Below, piece by piece: positions 8,690-17,603 of a stretch of DNA of 64,000 nt. Both the position numbers and the translations under genes were made by a program. The stretch covers positions 6,783 through 70,782 of the forward strand of contig NZ_MSCC01000004.1 in assembly GCF_002954455.1 (NCBI RefSeq), given 5' to 3'. The notes beneath the pieces were generated by a model. The model was given only the letters and a program-made list of their open reading frames with translations, was not told where the DNA came from and searched no databases. Position 1 is the first letter of the stretch. Each line of letters opens with the position of its first letter. This DNA comes from Photobacterium aquimaris. Its GTDB lineage: Bacteria; Pseudomonadota; Gammaproteobacteria; Enterobacterales; Vibrionaceae.

Positions 8690-10957
8690 ATGACAACTCT
8701 ATATATTGCTGAAAAACCTGAATTAGCAAAAGCTATTGTGGCAGGTATAAGTACATCATCGACTAGTAGAAACGGATACATCGAGTGTAATGACGGAACG
8801 TTAGTTACTTGGTGTTACGGGCACTTATTTGAGTTTGTAGCCCCAGAAAAAATTAATCCTGAATACTCAAAATGGACACTAAACTCGTTACCTATGAGTC
8901 TAATGCCAGTACCAATTCAGCCATCTAAAAGTGGCGCACAACAAGCAAATATAATTAAAGGCTTATTAAAAAAAGTAAGCTATGTCATTAATGCTGGTGA
9001 TAACGATGCTGCTGGCCAGAGGTTGGTAGATGAAGTGTTGGAATATAACAATTATAAAGGCCGCACAGGTCGTATACTTGTAAGTGATCTTAGCCCAACT
9101 GCTGTTCGCAAAGCCGTTACTGAAATCAGGCCAAATAGCGAATTTCAAGATTTATCAATGTCTGAGTTAGGACGGTCTATTTTTGATTATATCTATGGTA
9201 TGAATTTAAGCCGTGTTTGTACTCTCGTAGCTCAGGATCTTGGTTATGATGGTATTTTGTCTATTGGGCGAGTACAAACAGCAATTCTAGGGTTGGTTGT
9301 TAAACGTTACCGCGCCAATAAAAAGCACGTTAAAACCCCGTTTTATGATGTTTTTGCTATTTTTAATATCAACGGTCAAGAGTACCGCTTCAAACTCATC
9401 CCAAGTAAAGACTTGATAGATAAATTCCCTAATAATTTCGATGATAAGAACCGTATTATTGATCAGCAGTTTGCTAACCAAATTGGCAATTTTATTAATA
9501 GCCAAGGTACAGGGGAAATTACTTCTACCGATCATAAAATCTCAAAGATTCAGCCACCACTACCATTTAGCCTAAGCTCATTACAACGAGAGGTAAGCCG
9601 TGTTTATGGTATTGCTATTGATAAAACATTAGAGTTAACACAGAACCTACGCGAAAAGCACCACCTAATCACTTATAACCGTACAGATTGTTCTTACTTA
9701 CCTACAGAACACCATCAATTAGCTCCTACGCTTTTGGCTACGATCAATAAGCTTGTACCATCTTTACAGCCGGTAATCCCCTACACAGACCCAAGTATTA
9801 AGGGAAAGGCATTTAATGACAAGAAGATTGAAGCCCACCATGCTATTGAGCCAACTGAAAGCAACAAAGCAAACATCAATGATTTAACAGAAGACGAACG
9901 TAAAATTTACGAGTTGATTTGTCGTAAATACACTGCCCTATTCTTACCGCCAGCAGAAAACGCAGTATCTAAAGTGGAATTGGCCATTGGTAATTTCTTA
10001 TTTAAGGCATCGCGCACACAAGAAATAAAAAAAGGATGGAAAGTCATTTTCAATAAAGATGGTGATATTACTAATGAAGATGATGATGCCGACGAAGATG
10101 CTGATAACGACAATGGGACAGATGATCTAACAAAACTTATCCAAGGCCAAATAGTCAATATTGATTCAACAGCACTAAAACAAGGTTTAACTTCACCGCC
10201 AGCGTTATACACGATGGACACACTTCTACAGGATATGAATAACGCTGGTAAGTACGTAGAAGATGCTCGACTACGTGAGATCTTGTTAGAACGAGATAAA
10301 GATAGTGCCCAGAATGGCGGTATAGGAACACCAGCAACGCAAGCAGGTATCATTGCTAACCTCTATTCACGGAACTTCATCAAGAACGACAAAAAGAATG
10401 TTGTACCTAGTGTGATTGGTCAAGAATTGCATGATGCACTACCTAGCTTTGCTGTAAAAGTAGATCTTACGGCTTACTGGCAAGAACAAATGTTGATGCT
10501 TTCAAAGGGAACTTTTAGCATTGAGCAGTTCCAAGAACGTGTAGATAAATTTGTAAATAGTGCTGTTTACAATATTAAAGAAAATGGGCTTAACATTAAA
10601 TCAGTTAATCGCGTCCATTACTCTTGCCCACAATGCCAGAGTAAATTGCGTTTTATGTCTAAACATAAGTTTTGGTCATGCAGTAACTACCCAGAGTGTA
10701 CATCTTCATTCCCTGATATCGCTGGACGACCAGATCTTAATGCAAAACCAAAAGCTAAGGCTGAGAAAACAAAACACGATTGCCCCAAATGTAAAAAACA
10801 CAAGTTGGGAATGAGAAAGAGTGATAAAGGATTTGTGTGGTATGGATGTACCGGTTATCCAAATTGCAAAGCCTCATTTACCTTAGATAATGGTGAATTT
10901 AAGCCGCTTGAATTTAAAAAGTCTTCTCAGAAAAAACGTACAACAAAGAAAAAGTAA
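8690..10957 (+). CDS. topB: DNA topoisomerase III (type IA), plasmid TraE/TopB type
   Basis: 755 residues. The Toprim domain opens with LYIAEKPELAKAI (Glu8) and the nucleophile Tyr329 is in LITYNRTD, matching Tyr328 of E. coli TopB. Two C-terminal zinc ribbons are visible (CPQCQSKL...CSNYPEC and CPKCKKHK...CTGYPNC). The enzyme passes single strands through a transient break and helps decatenate plasmids or process transfer intermediates. Two oddities: the Toprim acidic motif, DPDREGQ in E. coli TopB, is DNDAAGQ here (104-110), so the third acidic residue is Ala; and a very acidic insert (EDDDADEDADNDNGTDD) sits near residue 465. It is transcribed alone, against its neighbours. Confidence 0.93.
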   Translation: MTTLYIAEKPELAKAIVAGISTSSTSRNGYIECNDGTLVTWCYGHLFEFVAPEKINPEYSKWTLNSLPMSLMPVPIQPSKSGAQQANIIKGLLKKVSYVINAGDNDAAGQRLVDEVLEYNNYKGRTGRILVSDLSPTAVRKAVTEIRPNSEFQDLSMSELGRSIFDYIYGMNLSRVCTLVAQDLGYDGILSIGRVQTAILGLVVKRYRANKKHVKTPFYDVFAIFNINGQEYRFKLIPSKDLIDKFPNNFDDKNRIIDQQFANQIGNFINSQGTGEITSTDHKISKIQPPLPFSLSSLQREVSRVYGIAIDKTLELTQNLREKHHLITYNRTDCSYLPTEHHQLAPTLLATINKLVPSLQPVIPYTDPSIKGKAFNDKKIEAHHAIEPTESNKANINDLTEDERKIYELICRKYTALFLPPAENAVSKVELAIGNFLFKASRTQEIKKGWKVIFNKDGDITNEDDDADEDADNDNGTDDLTKLIQGQIVNIDSTALKQGLTSPPALYTMDTLLQDMNNAGKYVEDARLREILLERDKDSAQNGGIGTPATQAGIIANLYSRNFIKNDKKNVVPSVIGQELHDALPSFAVKVDLTAYWQEQMLMLSKGTFSIEQFQERVDKFVNSAVYNIKENGLNIKSVNRVHYSCPQCQSKLRFMSKHKFWSCSNYPECTSSFPDIAGRPDLNAKPKAKAEKTKHDCPKCKKHKLGMRKSDKGFVWYGCTGYPNCKASFTLDNGEFKPLEFKKSSQKKRTTKKK

Positions 10958-10962
10958 CTACT

Positions 10963-10991
10963 TGCTGGCATGGTATCCCACTATGCCAGCA
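10963..10991 (+). terminator. Hairpin after topB
   Basis: TGCTGGCAT pairs perfectly with ATGCCAGCA around an 11-base loop, starting six bases after the topB stop. No T-run follows, so it may be a weak terminator or an mRNA-end stabiliser. Confidence 0.55.
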
Positions 10992-11218
10992 GCACTCATA
11001 CATTGGGTGGTAAGGTATATAATGTTAAGAACACAATATCAACTACTCGACTCTTAAAACATCATCGTATTGAATTATTTTACAATTACTAATTGATATT
11101 TATCAGTGCATTACCGTGTTACTATTTTGTATAATTAATTACTTATAATTTTTATTTGTGAATTTTCTTTGTCAAAACAGATATAGATGTTTTATCTATT
11201 TTAAAATACCATTTAAGT

Positions 11219-11812
11219 TTATAATTTATTTTCCCATTGATAGTTACAATGTTTTGTTTTGGATTTAATTATAGATTTCACTATCATTGAATTAGTGTTT
11301 TCATCAAATTTATTGATTACACAATTTGACCGAACAATATTCGAGAAGTGATCTGATTTTATAGGAATAAAATGACTAATTTTAACTTCAAAAATACGAT
11401 TAAAATCCTTAACAATTGTCTCTAGTTCCAAGCGAGTAAGGTACTTATCTTTTATTAACAAAGAACTACAAATATAAAACTCACCAAGTAATCTATCTTT
11501 CTTGCTCATATCTGCATCAAATATTGCATCTGAGATACAATGGCTTAGTTGCTGGTACATATTCAACTGATTGCACTCATTATTATCTGAGCGTATCGAA
11601 ATTAATTTACCTACTTTATTAATGGAAATATTTCCATCAACAATCGGCAGAAATTCCATATCATACTTTTTCAATAATTTCTCAGCAAAATCACGATTTG
11701 AAAATTTCGTTTGATATGGATGATTATCGTCAACTTTAATTATTAACTTATCTTTCATTAATAAATCTAAACAGTTAATAAAATGTTCCAATTCTTCTTT
11801 TAGATCTTTCAT
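11219..11812 (-). CDS. Hypothetical protein
   Basis: 197 residues, acidic to neutral, helical at the start (MKDLKEELEHFINCLDLLMK) with no signal, membrane segment or motif that I recognise. It is transcribed toward topB and followed by about 250 bases of AT-rich sequence. A strong bidirectional terminator lies just upstream, so it has its own promoter or none at all. Nothing supports a function. Confidence 0.5.
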   Translation of the reverse strand: MKDLKEELEHFINCLDLLMKDKLIIKVDDNHPYQTKFSNRDFAEKLLKKYDMEFLPIVDGNISINKVGKLISIRSDNNECNQLNMYQQLSHCISDAIFDADMSKKDRLLGEFYICSSLLIKDKYLTRLELETIVKDFNRIFEVKISHFIPIKSDHFSNIVRSNCVINKFDENTNSMIVKSIIKSKTKHCNYQWENKL

Positions 11813-11851
11813 GCTAAATCGCTAATGTTGTTAGTAGTTGATTCTATAAAA

Positions 11852-11881
11852 AAACGGGAAGCTAAAATTAGCTTCCCGTTT
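11852..11881. terminator. Bidirectional Rho-independent terminator
   Basis: AACGGGAAGCTAA pairs with TTAGCTTCCCGTT, flanked by A-run and T-run. It ends the transcript of the DndC-like operon before the 197-residue gene. Confidence 0.85.
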
Positions 11882-11910
11882 AATTTACTTTATTTTATTT
11901 TTGTTTTCTA

Positions 11911-12324
11911 TTAAAAAATCAAAGACAACTGTTCTTCTAAACTTTCTAGCTGCGCTTCAAAAGAATCATCTATATATTCATCTTGATCAACATTATTAAG
12001 CTCGAAGTCTCCAATTACCATTTCGTTTTTTAATGCCTTGTGTTCTCTATCACTAATACTATGATCCATCACGTACCCTGTTAAATCGTCAGTCGCTACA
12101 TGCGCCTTAAAATCATTCCAGTGTTGCGACAACTGCATCATCGTATTAAAGGCTATTGGTTGCGTTCCTGATAATTGAACAAGACCATTGGTTATGTAAT
12201 AGAACACACTTTCACTACTATCGTACTGCTTACAAGTTTCACTCAATTCTGAACAAAACATTTCTACAAATATAGCAGCATCCAGTTCTGGCACTTCCAT
12301 TACTTTAGATTTTGTAAACGGCAC
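11911..12324 (-). CDS. Hypothetical acidic partner of the DndC-like gene
   Basis: 137 residues, strongly acidic at the end (NNVDQDEYIDDSFEAQLESLEEQLSLIF), helical, without recognised domain. Its start overlaps the end of the DndC-like gene by about 20 bases, so translation is probably coupled and the two products may form a complex. A second possible ATG at 12300 would give a 129-residue form without overlap. Phosphorothioation systems usually carry DndD and DndE beside DndC; this protein resembles neither. Confidence 0.55.
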   Translation of the reverse strand: MPFTKSKVMEVPELDAAIFVEMFCSELSETCKQYDSSESVFYYITNGLVQLSGTQPIAFNTMMQLSQHWNDFKAHVATDDLTGYVMDHSISDREHKALKNEMVIGDFELNNVDQDEYIDDSFEAQLESLEEQLSLIF

Positions 12325-13873
12325 AATTTTTTTTATGAACAGTGAACAGATCTTTAATTGTTGGAATTACAATACCCGCATTACGCGCCATTTCAATTAG
12401 CTTGGGATCAGATAAACCATCACGATTATGACGTTTGTCTTTCTTACTAATATCTTGTGCAGCAGGTAGTTTAATCCAGCGTTTTGCAGGAATTGGCAGC
12501 TTTGGTGCAGTCACTATTTCCCCAATCTCATAACGCTTACCGCAGTTATGAATCTCATGGTATTCCAGTAAGGCAGCAAATGCGTGAGGTGAAGCACTGT
12601 ATAACCCCCACGCTAGATCAATTTCTATTAGTTGTTGATAGTTAACCAACTCAAAACGGACAATGCCAGAGTTGAATTGATTTGCCCATTCGCGCTCTTG
12701 AGCATCCAACGTTAACATGTAACGCAAGAGCTCTAAACGTGTTTCAAAACTAAAATAGACAGGCTGTAAAGGGTAAAAACCAGTTTCAATATCGAACGAA
12801 CGGCCTAGCCAGTCTCTACGATCCATATCCCAACGAATTGCGTACATAAAGTCACGCAATTTATTAACGCCGGCAAGATAACTAAAGCGTTCAGAATCGC
12901 TCTCTATCATCGCTGTTAATGATTTATCTTTATCACCGCTAACGAGGCAATATATGCATCCAAATCGTGCGCCACAGGCGGCAGATTGCCCCTTGTCGCC
13001 CACGTTTAATGCACATTCGCCAGAATTAGCACTTCGGTAAATATCAATCGTTTCATCGAATGATGGTGCGAATGAATGATAAAGCGCATTTTCGCTAGAA
13101 GAATCACAATATGTAAGCAAAGCCCAAACATCATCAACCTCCCAATCGCAGATCGGCAATATTAGCAAGTCACCGTCTTCACCTGTAAGCACAGTGTTAG
13201 CAACATCACCGCGCTCTATCATTTTCTGTTTACGTTCTTCACTTTCATTCATGCGCGTACCGACAACTGAAACCAATTCACCAGTCAATTTGGCCAACGC
13301 TTTTTTAGCTTTTTTGATCGGTTTTACTTTTAGATCAACTGAGCAATCACGAGTCATGCCAGGGTATCTCGGCATTTTGCCTCGCCCTAATGTCACGTAA
13401 TGCCAGTGGGACGTTGTATCAGGATGAACCTCAATAAACGTAACATCTAAATCATGCGTGTTTATAAAAACTTCAAGATTTTGCTGCATAAGATTAAAGT
13501 AGTCATCCAAAGCTGGATTTTCGATAGTAGTATTAGAATTAATAACGTAGCAAGATGGCATGTACCCATATTTACGCTTAAAGCGTTTAATGGCCTCAAG
13601 CGAAAGCACAAGGCAGCAATTACTATCTTTGCCAAAACTCACACTTACCGCCAAACCTTTTCCTGTTTCAAGAACAGCCACCAGCGCATTAATTAAATAC
13701 TCACATAGCTCACGTACTTCATCACGCATAGACGGACGATCATTAGTGATTGTCACATTCAATTCAGTAATTTTTGACCAGCCGTTGTTACGAACAGCAT
13801 AAGGAAGATTCAAATTATTAATAATATTTACAAGCTGGATATGCACATTATGTTCTGAGTTAGTAACCCACAT
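12305..13873 (-). CDS. DndC-like PP-loop / PAPS-reductase family protein
   Basis: 522 residues. A PP-loop ATP-binding motif is at 77-84 (SVSFGKDS). The region ILPICDWEVDDVWALL and, near residues 285-310, the Cys set in GECALNVGDKG, AACGARFGCIYC and the following DKDKSLTAMIES closely follow DndC, the Fe-S protein of DNA phosphorothioation that activates or inserts sulfur. Those Cys would bind a 4Fe-4S cluster. No cysteine desulfurase (DndA), DndB, DndD, DndE or restriction partner is near, so it is a solitary member. It could serve DNA or RNA sulfur modification, or another adenylyl chemistry on the plasmid. Leader TCTAGGAATTATCTA gives the ribosome site. Confidence 0.8.
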   Translation of the reverse strand: MWVTNSEHNVHIQLVNIINNLNLPYAVRNNGWSKITELNVTITNDRPSMRDEVRELCEYLINALVAVLETGKGLAVSVSFGKDSNCCLVLSLEAIKRFKRKYGYMPSCYVINSNTTIENPALDDYFNLMQQNLEVFINTHDLDVTFIEVHPDTTSHWHYVTLGRGKMPRYPGMTRDCSVDLKVKPIKKAKKALAKLTGELVSVVGTRMNESEERKQKMIERGDVANTVLTGEDGDLLILPICDWEVDDVWALLTYCDSSSENALYHSFAPSFDETIDIYRSANSGECALNVGDKGQSAACGARFGCIYCLVSGDKDKSLTAMIESDSERFSYLAGVNKLRDFMYAIRWDMDRRDWLGRSFDIETGFYPLQPVYFSFETRLELLRYMLTLDAQEREWANQFNSGIVRFELVNYQQLIEIDLAWGLYSASPHAFAALLEYHEIHNCGKRYEIGEIVTAPKLPIPAKRWIKLPAAQDISKKDKRHNRDGLSDPKLIEMARNAGIVIPTIKDLFTVHKKNCAVYKI

Positions 13874-13892
13874 TAGATAATTCCTAGATAAG

Positions 13893-13918
13893 AAAAAACC
13901 CCGTCATTTCTGACGAGG
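13893..13918 (-). terminator. Terminator hairpin upstream of the DndC-like gene
   Basis: CCCCGTCA-TTTC-TGACGAGG with one mismatch, followed on the minus strand by a T-run. It ends transcription from the small genes at 14.0-16.4 kb. Confidence 0.75.
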
Positions 13919-13987
13919 CTTAGTTAGATTGATAGTTTAGGGTATTAGATATTAATTGGAAAAATGCTTTGATAGGCGTTGTGTTTA

Positions 13988-14275
13988 TTAATGCAACTTT
14001 TTCATGTTAACTGCAGTTATTGTCGCCGTATTATCACCAATAACTATTTGATATTTAGTGTAATTAGCTTTAAATGCTCTAGAGCTAATAATGCAGTTAA
14101 CAGTGTTCTTTGTTGCGCTTTGAATAACACGCCCCGAGGACACAAAGCCATTGCTAAATGCTAATTCAGCTTCTTCACCTCGAACAGTTACAACAACATT
14201 ATCATCGTAATTAGATTGATTTATTGCACGCTCTATATTTGCACAATCAAATTCAATACTTGCTAATAGGTTCAT
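13988..14275 (-). CDS. Hypothetical small protein
   Basis: 95 residues, mixed alpha/beta (NVVVTVRGEEAELAFSNGFVSSGRVIQSATKNTVNCIISS). No recognised family. It is preceded by CTGGAAAACTT and follows the 141-residue gene by 27 bases, so it belongs to one small-gene operon running from the RecT-like gene down. Confidence 0.5.
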   Translation of the reverse strand: MNLLASIEFDCANIERAINQSNYDDNVVVTVRGEEAELAFSNGFVSSGRVIQSATKNTVNCIISSRAFKANYTKYQIVIGDNTATITAVNMKKLH

Positions 14276-14302
14276 AAGTTTTCCAGATAGGGTTTAGATT
14301 GA

Positions 14303-14728
14303 TTACAAGTTAATGTTTAAATCTTTAAATGACATTAACGAAAGTGTGGTTGGGTCACTAATTGTTGCAACAACAGCATAATCAATTCCACGGCTCTTTT
14401 TTGAACCATGAAAAGTAACAACCATACCGGTTTGGTTTACCATTGTTGTATCTAGAATATTAGTGTTAATGGATGGATGTTTCTTGCATAGCTTAATAAA
14501 ATTTATGGCAAACGTAGTGTACTTATATCTTACTTTTGCTGTTTGTAATTTTAAGCTACCTTTCAAGTCACCAGCCAACTTAGAGTAAGTTAAGTGAAAT
14601 TTCACACTGGCATTTGATTTTTCAGCAGCGCGATTAGCGGCTAAAGAACAAAGATTTAGCAGTTCATCTACTTGCTTTTTGTTAATAGCTTCATCACTTT
14701 TTAGTTTTGTCAGGTTAGAGATATTCAT
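14303..14728 (-). CDS. Hypothetical protein
   Basis: 141 residues with a helical, basic first half and a beta-rich second half (GMVVTFHGSKKSRGIDYAVVATISDPTTLSL). Not recognised. Its ATG overlaps the TAA of the frame that continues the upstream 109-residue gene (TAATG), which suggests that frame is the true end of that gene and that the two were translationally coupled. Confidence 0.5.
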   Translation of the reverse strand: MNISNLTKLKSDEAINKKQVDELLNLCSLAANRAAEKSNASVKFHLTYSKLAGDLKGSLKLQTAKVRYKYTTFAINFIKLCKKHPSINTNILDTTMVNQTGMVVTFHGSKKSRGIDYAVVATISDPTTLSLMSFKDLNINL

Positions 14729-14815
14729 TAGTATTTTTTCACCAAAAAACCATTTTTAACTGCATCACTATATGTACCAGTGAATAGCACATCATCTTCT
14801 CTTATAAAGAGTAAA

Positions 14816-15145
14816 TTACGACCTAACTCCCCTATCAGTGTATGTCATTTTTACTTTTTTATAGAAAGTTTCGTTCGTTGCGTTAATAACGTCATATTGA
14901 CGAAAAGTGTTCGATGGTTCTAAGTAAACGGGAGAGCATGGTTTACCAAAAAAACTATAAGCCATAAGGAAATCAATTTCGTATTCGTCTTCAATACATA
15001 ATAAGAAATTTTGCCCTGACACTGAGGTAAAAATATTGGGTATCACCTCACAATTAACTATGGGTAATACTTTTTTCAACTCAATCATATATGCGTCATG
15101 CAGGGCTGTAGCCCGTTCAGAGCAAACGTACTCTTTAAATGCCAT
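14816..15145 (-). CDS. Hypothetical protein, probably frameshifted near its end
   Basis: 109 residues ending in TYTDRGVRS. Next to the run of four G near 14826-14833 (coding strand GATAGGGGAG) a shift into the neighbouring frame gives ELGRNLLFIREDDVLFTG and continues as protein-like sequence to a TAA at 14727-14729 that overlaps the next ATG. The intact form would have about 139 residues. No family recognised; the first half has the strand pattern VLPIVNCEVIPNIF and CIEDEYEIDFLMAYSFFG. Confidence 0.5.
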   Translation of the reverse strand: MAFKEYVCSERATALHDAYMIELKKVLPIVNCEVIPNIFTSVSGQNFLLCIEDEYEIDFLMAYSFFGKPCSPVYLEPSNTFRQYDVINATNETFYKKVKMTYTDRGVRS

Positions 15146-15168
15146 TTTACGACCTTTAGATGTGATTA

Positions 15169-15186
15169 AAGCCCTCGAAAGGGCTT
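15169..15186 (-). terminator. Terminator hairpin after the RecT-like gene
   Basis: AAGCCCT-CGAA-AGGGCTT, a stem with stable tetraloop 26 bases below the RecT-like stop. It should reduce read-through into the small genes. Confidence 0.7.
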
Positions 15187-15211
15187 CAATTTATTGGGTA
15201 GTTAGATTGGA

Positions 15212-16429
15212 TTAGTAACCAAGATCTTTAAGTTGTTGTTGAACATATGCCTGTTCTAAGTTGCTATCTAGTAGCTCCATTAGTTGGATAAGCTCTGATG
15301 GTTCACCACAATTTTCAACATTACGAACTGCATTATTAATTAATTGCAGAATGTCAGAAGAAATAAGTGTGAAATCATATTCAACTTCATGTTCAGCAGT
15401 CTCAACAACATTTGTTTTTGTTGGTTCTACTGTAACTTCACTTGGTTTTTGATTCTCAGAAATAAACTCATTAATAAAACGTTTTGCTTTAATTAAGCGA
15501 GCTTCATTAAAGTCAGTGAACGAAATGTTCATACCTGCTAACCACTTACGAAATGCATTATCAGCTTCGTCAGTAATATCACCGGCATTTTTCTTCGTTT
15601 CAGCGATAAAAGTCTTGTATTGATCTTCAAAGGAAATAGTAAATTCTTCCCATTCACCCTCTACTTCAATTGAGTTAGCTTCTTCATCGGCTTTAGCCTT
15701 AGCTTCTTCATCGGCTTTAGCCTTAGCATCTGCGTCTAAATTTTGTTCATTTTTTTCAGAGCCTTGTTCTTCATCATCAAACACTACAGATACCGGAGTA
15801 TCAATTGTTTTAGATGAATATTCCGGCATATCTTCGTTCTCACCAAAATCGACATTAATGCCGTAACGAGTAGCTTGAGAGATAGCGCGGCCAGCAAGGA
15901 TACGAGTTGGGCGTTTATCCCAAGCAGGTGTATTTTCTACTTCTTCATAGTAATAAACACGAATCCCCTCGAAAACACGACCATCTTTAAATTCAATATC
16001 AGCACGAACCCAATCAGGGATCATATGACCTTCAATCATCTTAGATGGTACTTTTTCATCTGAATAAACAGTTTTATAATTTTTAAAATCTGAGTGGTTT
16101 TGAAGAACAAACAACCATCCATTGATCGTTAGATCGTAACTAATAACACCTTGACGCTCAATTGCGTACAAATGACCCATTAGGGGATCAATACCATACT
16201 GCTTACAGCGCGTAATAAGGCGAACAATTTGTGGTGTAGTTACAGGTAAAGCACTTATCCCATCAGCAAGACGACGACTATTGATATTGCCAAAAACAGC
16301 ATCCATTAACGCGCCATAATAAGCATTAGTTGCAATGTTAAGTTTGTCTGCAAACGGACTAAGCATAACTTCTAAGGTTGGGTTAGCTGTTTGAGTATTA
16401 GTTTGAGTATTAGCTTTTTGATTAGACAT
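15212..16429 (-). CDS. RecT/Bet-like single-strand annealing protein
   Basis: 405 residues. The segment CKQYGIDPLMGHLYAIERQ, then YDLTINGWLFVLQNHSDF, matches the core of the lambda Bet/RecT annealing family, and AGRAISQATRYGINVDFGENED its later conserved part. Such proteins pair complementary single strands; here the role is likely recombination or repair of transferred DNA. After about residue 215 comes a low-complexity acidic linker with an 8-residue repeat (AKADEEAK twice) and a tail of about 160 residues beyond the usual length of 260-300. No partner exonuclease is adjacent. A copy of the transfer dyad lies just upstream. Confidence 0.78.
   Translation of the reverse strand: MSNQKANTQTNTQTANPTLEVMLSPFADKLNIATNAYYGALMDAVFGNINSRRLADGISALPVTTPQIVRLITRCKQYGIDPLMGHLYAIERQGVISYDLTINGWLFVLQNHSDFKNYKTVYSDEKVPSKMIEGHMIPDWVRADIEFKDGRVFEGIRVYYYEEVENTPAWDKRPTRILAGRAISQATRYGINVDFGENEDMPEYSSKTIDTPVSVVFDDEEQGSEKNEQNLDADAKAKADEEAKAKADEEANSIEVEGEWEEFTISFEDQYKTFIAETKKNAGDITDEADNAFRKWLAGMNISFTDFNEARLIKAKRFINEFISENQKPSEVTVEPTKTNVVETAEHEVEYDFTLISSDILQLINNAVRNVENCGEPSELIQLMELLDSNLEQAYVQQQLKDLGY
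15675..15722. repeat. Two perfect 24-base tandem repeats in the RecT-like gene
   Basis: Two identical 24-base units encode the duplicated Ala/Lys/Asp/Glu linker. The copy number could vary by slippage without breaking the frame. Confidence 0.85.
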
Positions 16430-16469
16430 TAGATATTCCAGATAAATAGATAGTAAAATAGTTTATCTT

Positions 16470-16490
16470 AATTTTGGAAATTTCAAAATC
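16470..16490. promoter_or_regulatory. Dyad operator candidate (AATTTTG-GAAATTT-CAAAATC)
   Basis: Copy of the GATTTTG-N7-CAAAATC motif with one arm perfect and the other 6 of 7. It lies 41 bases before the RecT-like ATG, at promoter distance. Confidence 0.65.
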
Positions 16491-16550
16491 GAGATATTGG
16501 CTTTGGTTAGATATTGATACTTACAAAAACTATTGTGAAGCAGTGTTGAG

Positions 16551-16692
16551 TTAGAGATAACCCATGAACTTGAACATAATATAAGTCACAGACGCACAAA
16601 ATGTTCCAAGCAACACTGTTAAAGCAAAGATGCCACTTGTAAAAGAGACAAATGATTTAATATCACGCTTGTTTTGAATAGATAGGATCATG
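16551..16692 (-). CDS. Small single-span membrane protein
   Basis: 46 residues from the ATG at 16692 with one membrane segment (FTSGIFALTVLLGTFCASVTYIMF) after a basic N-terminus. The open frame reaches to 16769 but that start lies inside the upstream gene. Unknown role, next to another membrane protein and near transfer genes. Confidence 0.45.
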
Positions 16693-16746
16693 TTTAACTC
16701 TGATAGGGTTATTAGATAAGTGGTAAATAGATATTTTGACGGAGAA

Positions 16747-17199
16747 TTAACCGAAGTCACCAGAAGCAAACTTAGTTGCTTTCGGTAGTTCTTGATCAGT
16801 TTCTTGTTGAGTAGTTTGAGTTGTGGTTTTTTCTTTAGCTAAGATTTTTACTTGTTCAGAACCAATATTGCTTTTCACCTTGGTCTTTGTTTCAAATTCA
16901 GCATCACAAGTATTTGTGTCACAGGTTTGAATATCAAAGGTCTTTGGTAGAAATTTATTAACAATACGCTTAATAAAAGCAAAGATTGTCAACAGATCAT
17001 CACGCAACGTATAAGGAAGTTGAATTATCATTTTTGGAGAAAAATGACGCTCAAATTTCACTGTCATCTTTTCCGCGTCAAAATCAACGGGAACTGAGAC
17101 AGTTAATTTATTCCAAATGTATCGACCAGCTAGGAAAACAGCGGCCATTGGTAGAATGAAAAGTATTAAGAACGTAACTAGAGTGAGTATAGATTGCAT
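16747..17199 (-). CDS. Membrane-anchored hypothetical protein
   Basis: 150 residues: one N-terminal membrane segment (ILTLVTFLILFILPMAAVFLAGRYIW), a beta-like central part, a Cys pair (TCDTNTCD) and a Thr/Gln/Glu-rich tail. Not recognised. Read divergently from the 57-residue gene at 17604 with a dyad copy between them, so it may belong to the transfer regulon. Confidence 0.5.
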   Translation of the reverse strand: MQSILTLVTFLILFILPMAAVFLAGRYIWNKLTVSVPVDFDAEKMTVKFERHFSPKMIIQLPYTLRDDLLTIFAFIKRIVNKFLPKTFDIQTCDTNTCDAEFETKTKVKSNIGSEQVKILAKEKTTTQTTQQETDQELPKATKFASGDFG

Positions 17200-17603
17200 A
17201 TTATATTACCTTGGATAAGTGGAGAGTTGGATTACGGAGCTTTCACCGGATGATGCTTTTATAAACATGAGTACGTTATGAGGTAATGACATAGCGCGTT
17301 CATGTGTACAAACAGTAGATGCAAGGTTATATAATTATAACGATGATAGTTAAATCTTAGAGAGTCATTCAGGACGGGAAACGTAGATAAGCATTAAAGC
17401 CTTAGAACTTAGCAAGAGATTTGCCGAGTCCCACAATGATATTTTCCAATGTATATGTTGTCAACAACTTAATATTGTAACTTACAATTTTAAATACGAA
17501 TTATTTTTTACTTTTATTTCGATTTAGGAATTAACGTTGCTTGTTAAAAAGATGAATCAAAATGATAATGGACGCATTAAGTTACTAATTAGAGAAACTG
17601 AAA
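17200..17603. other. Divergent intergenic region
   Basis: About 400 bases with no gene seen, holding one dyad copy (17471-17491). The stretch 17270-17420 is less AT-rich and might be a long leader or small RNA, but I see no defined structure. Confidence 0.4.
17471..17491. promoter_or_regulatory. Dyad operator candidate (AATATTG-TAACTTA-CAATTTT)
   Basis: A perfect inverted repeat of the weaker arm AAwATTG with the 7-base spacer of the dispersed motif. It lies between divergent small membrane-protein genes. Confidence 0.4.

Noticed and set aside
9907..10353. Minus-strand 148-residue ORF inside topB
   Set aside because: Antisense shadow of the conserved topoisomerase coding sequence, Ser-rich and without start signals.
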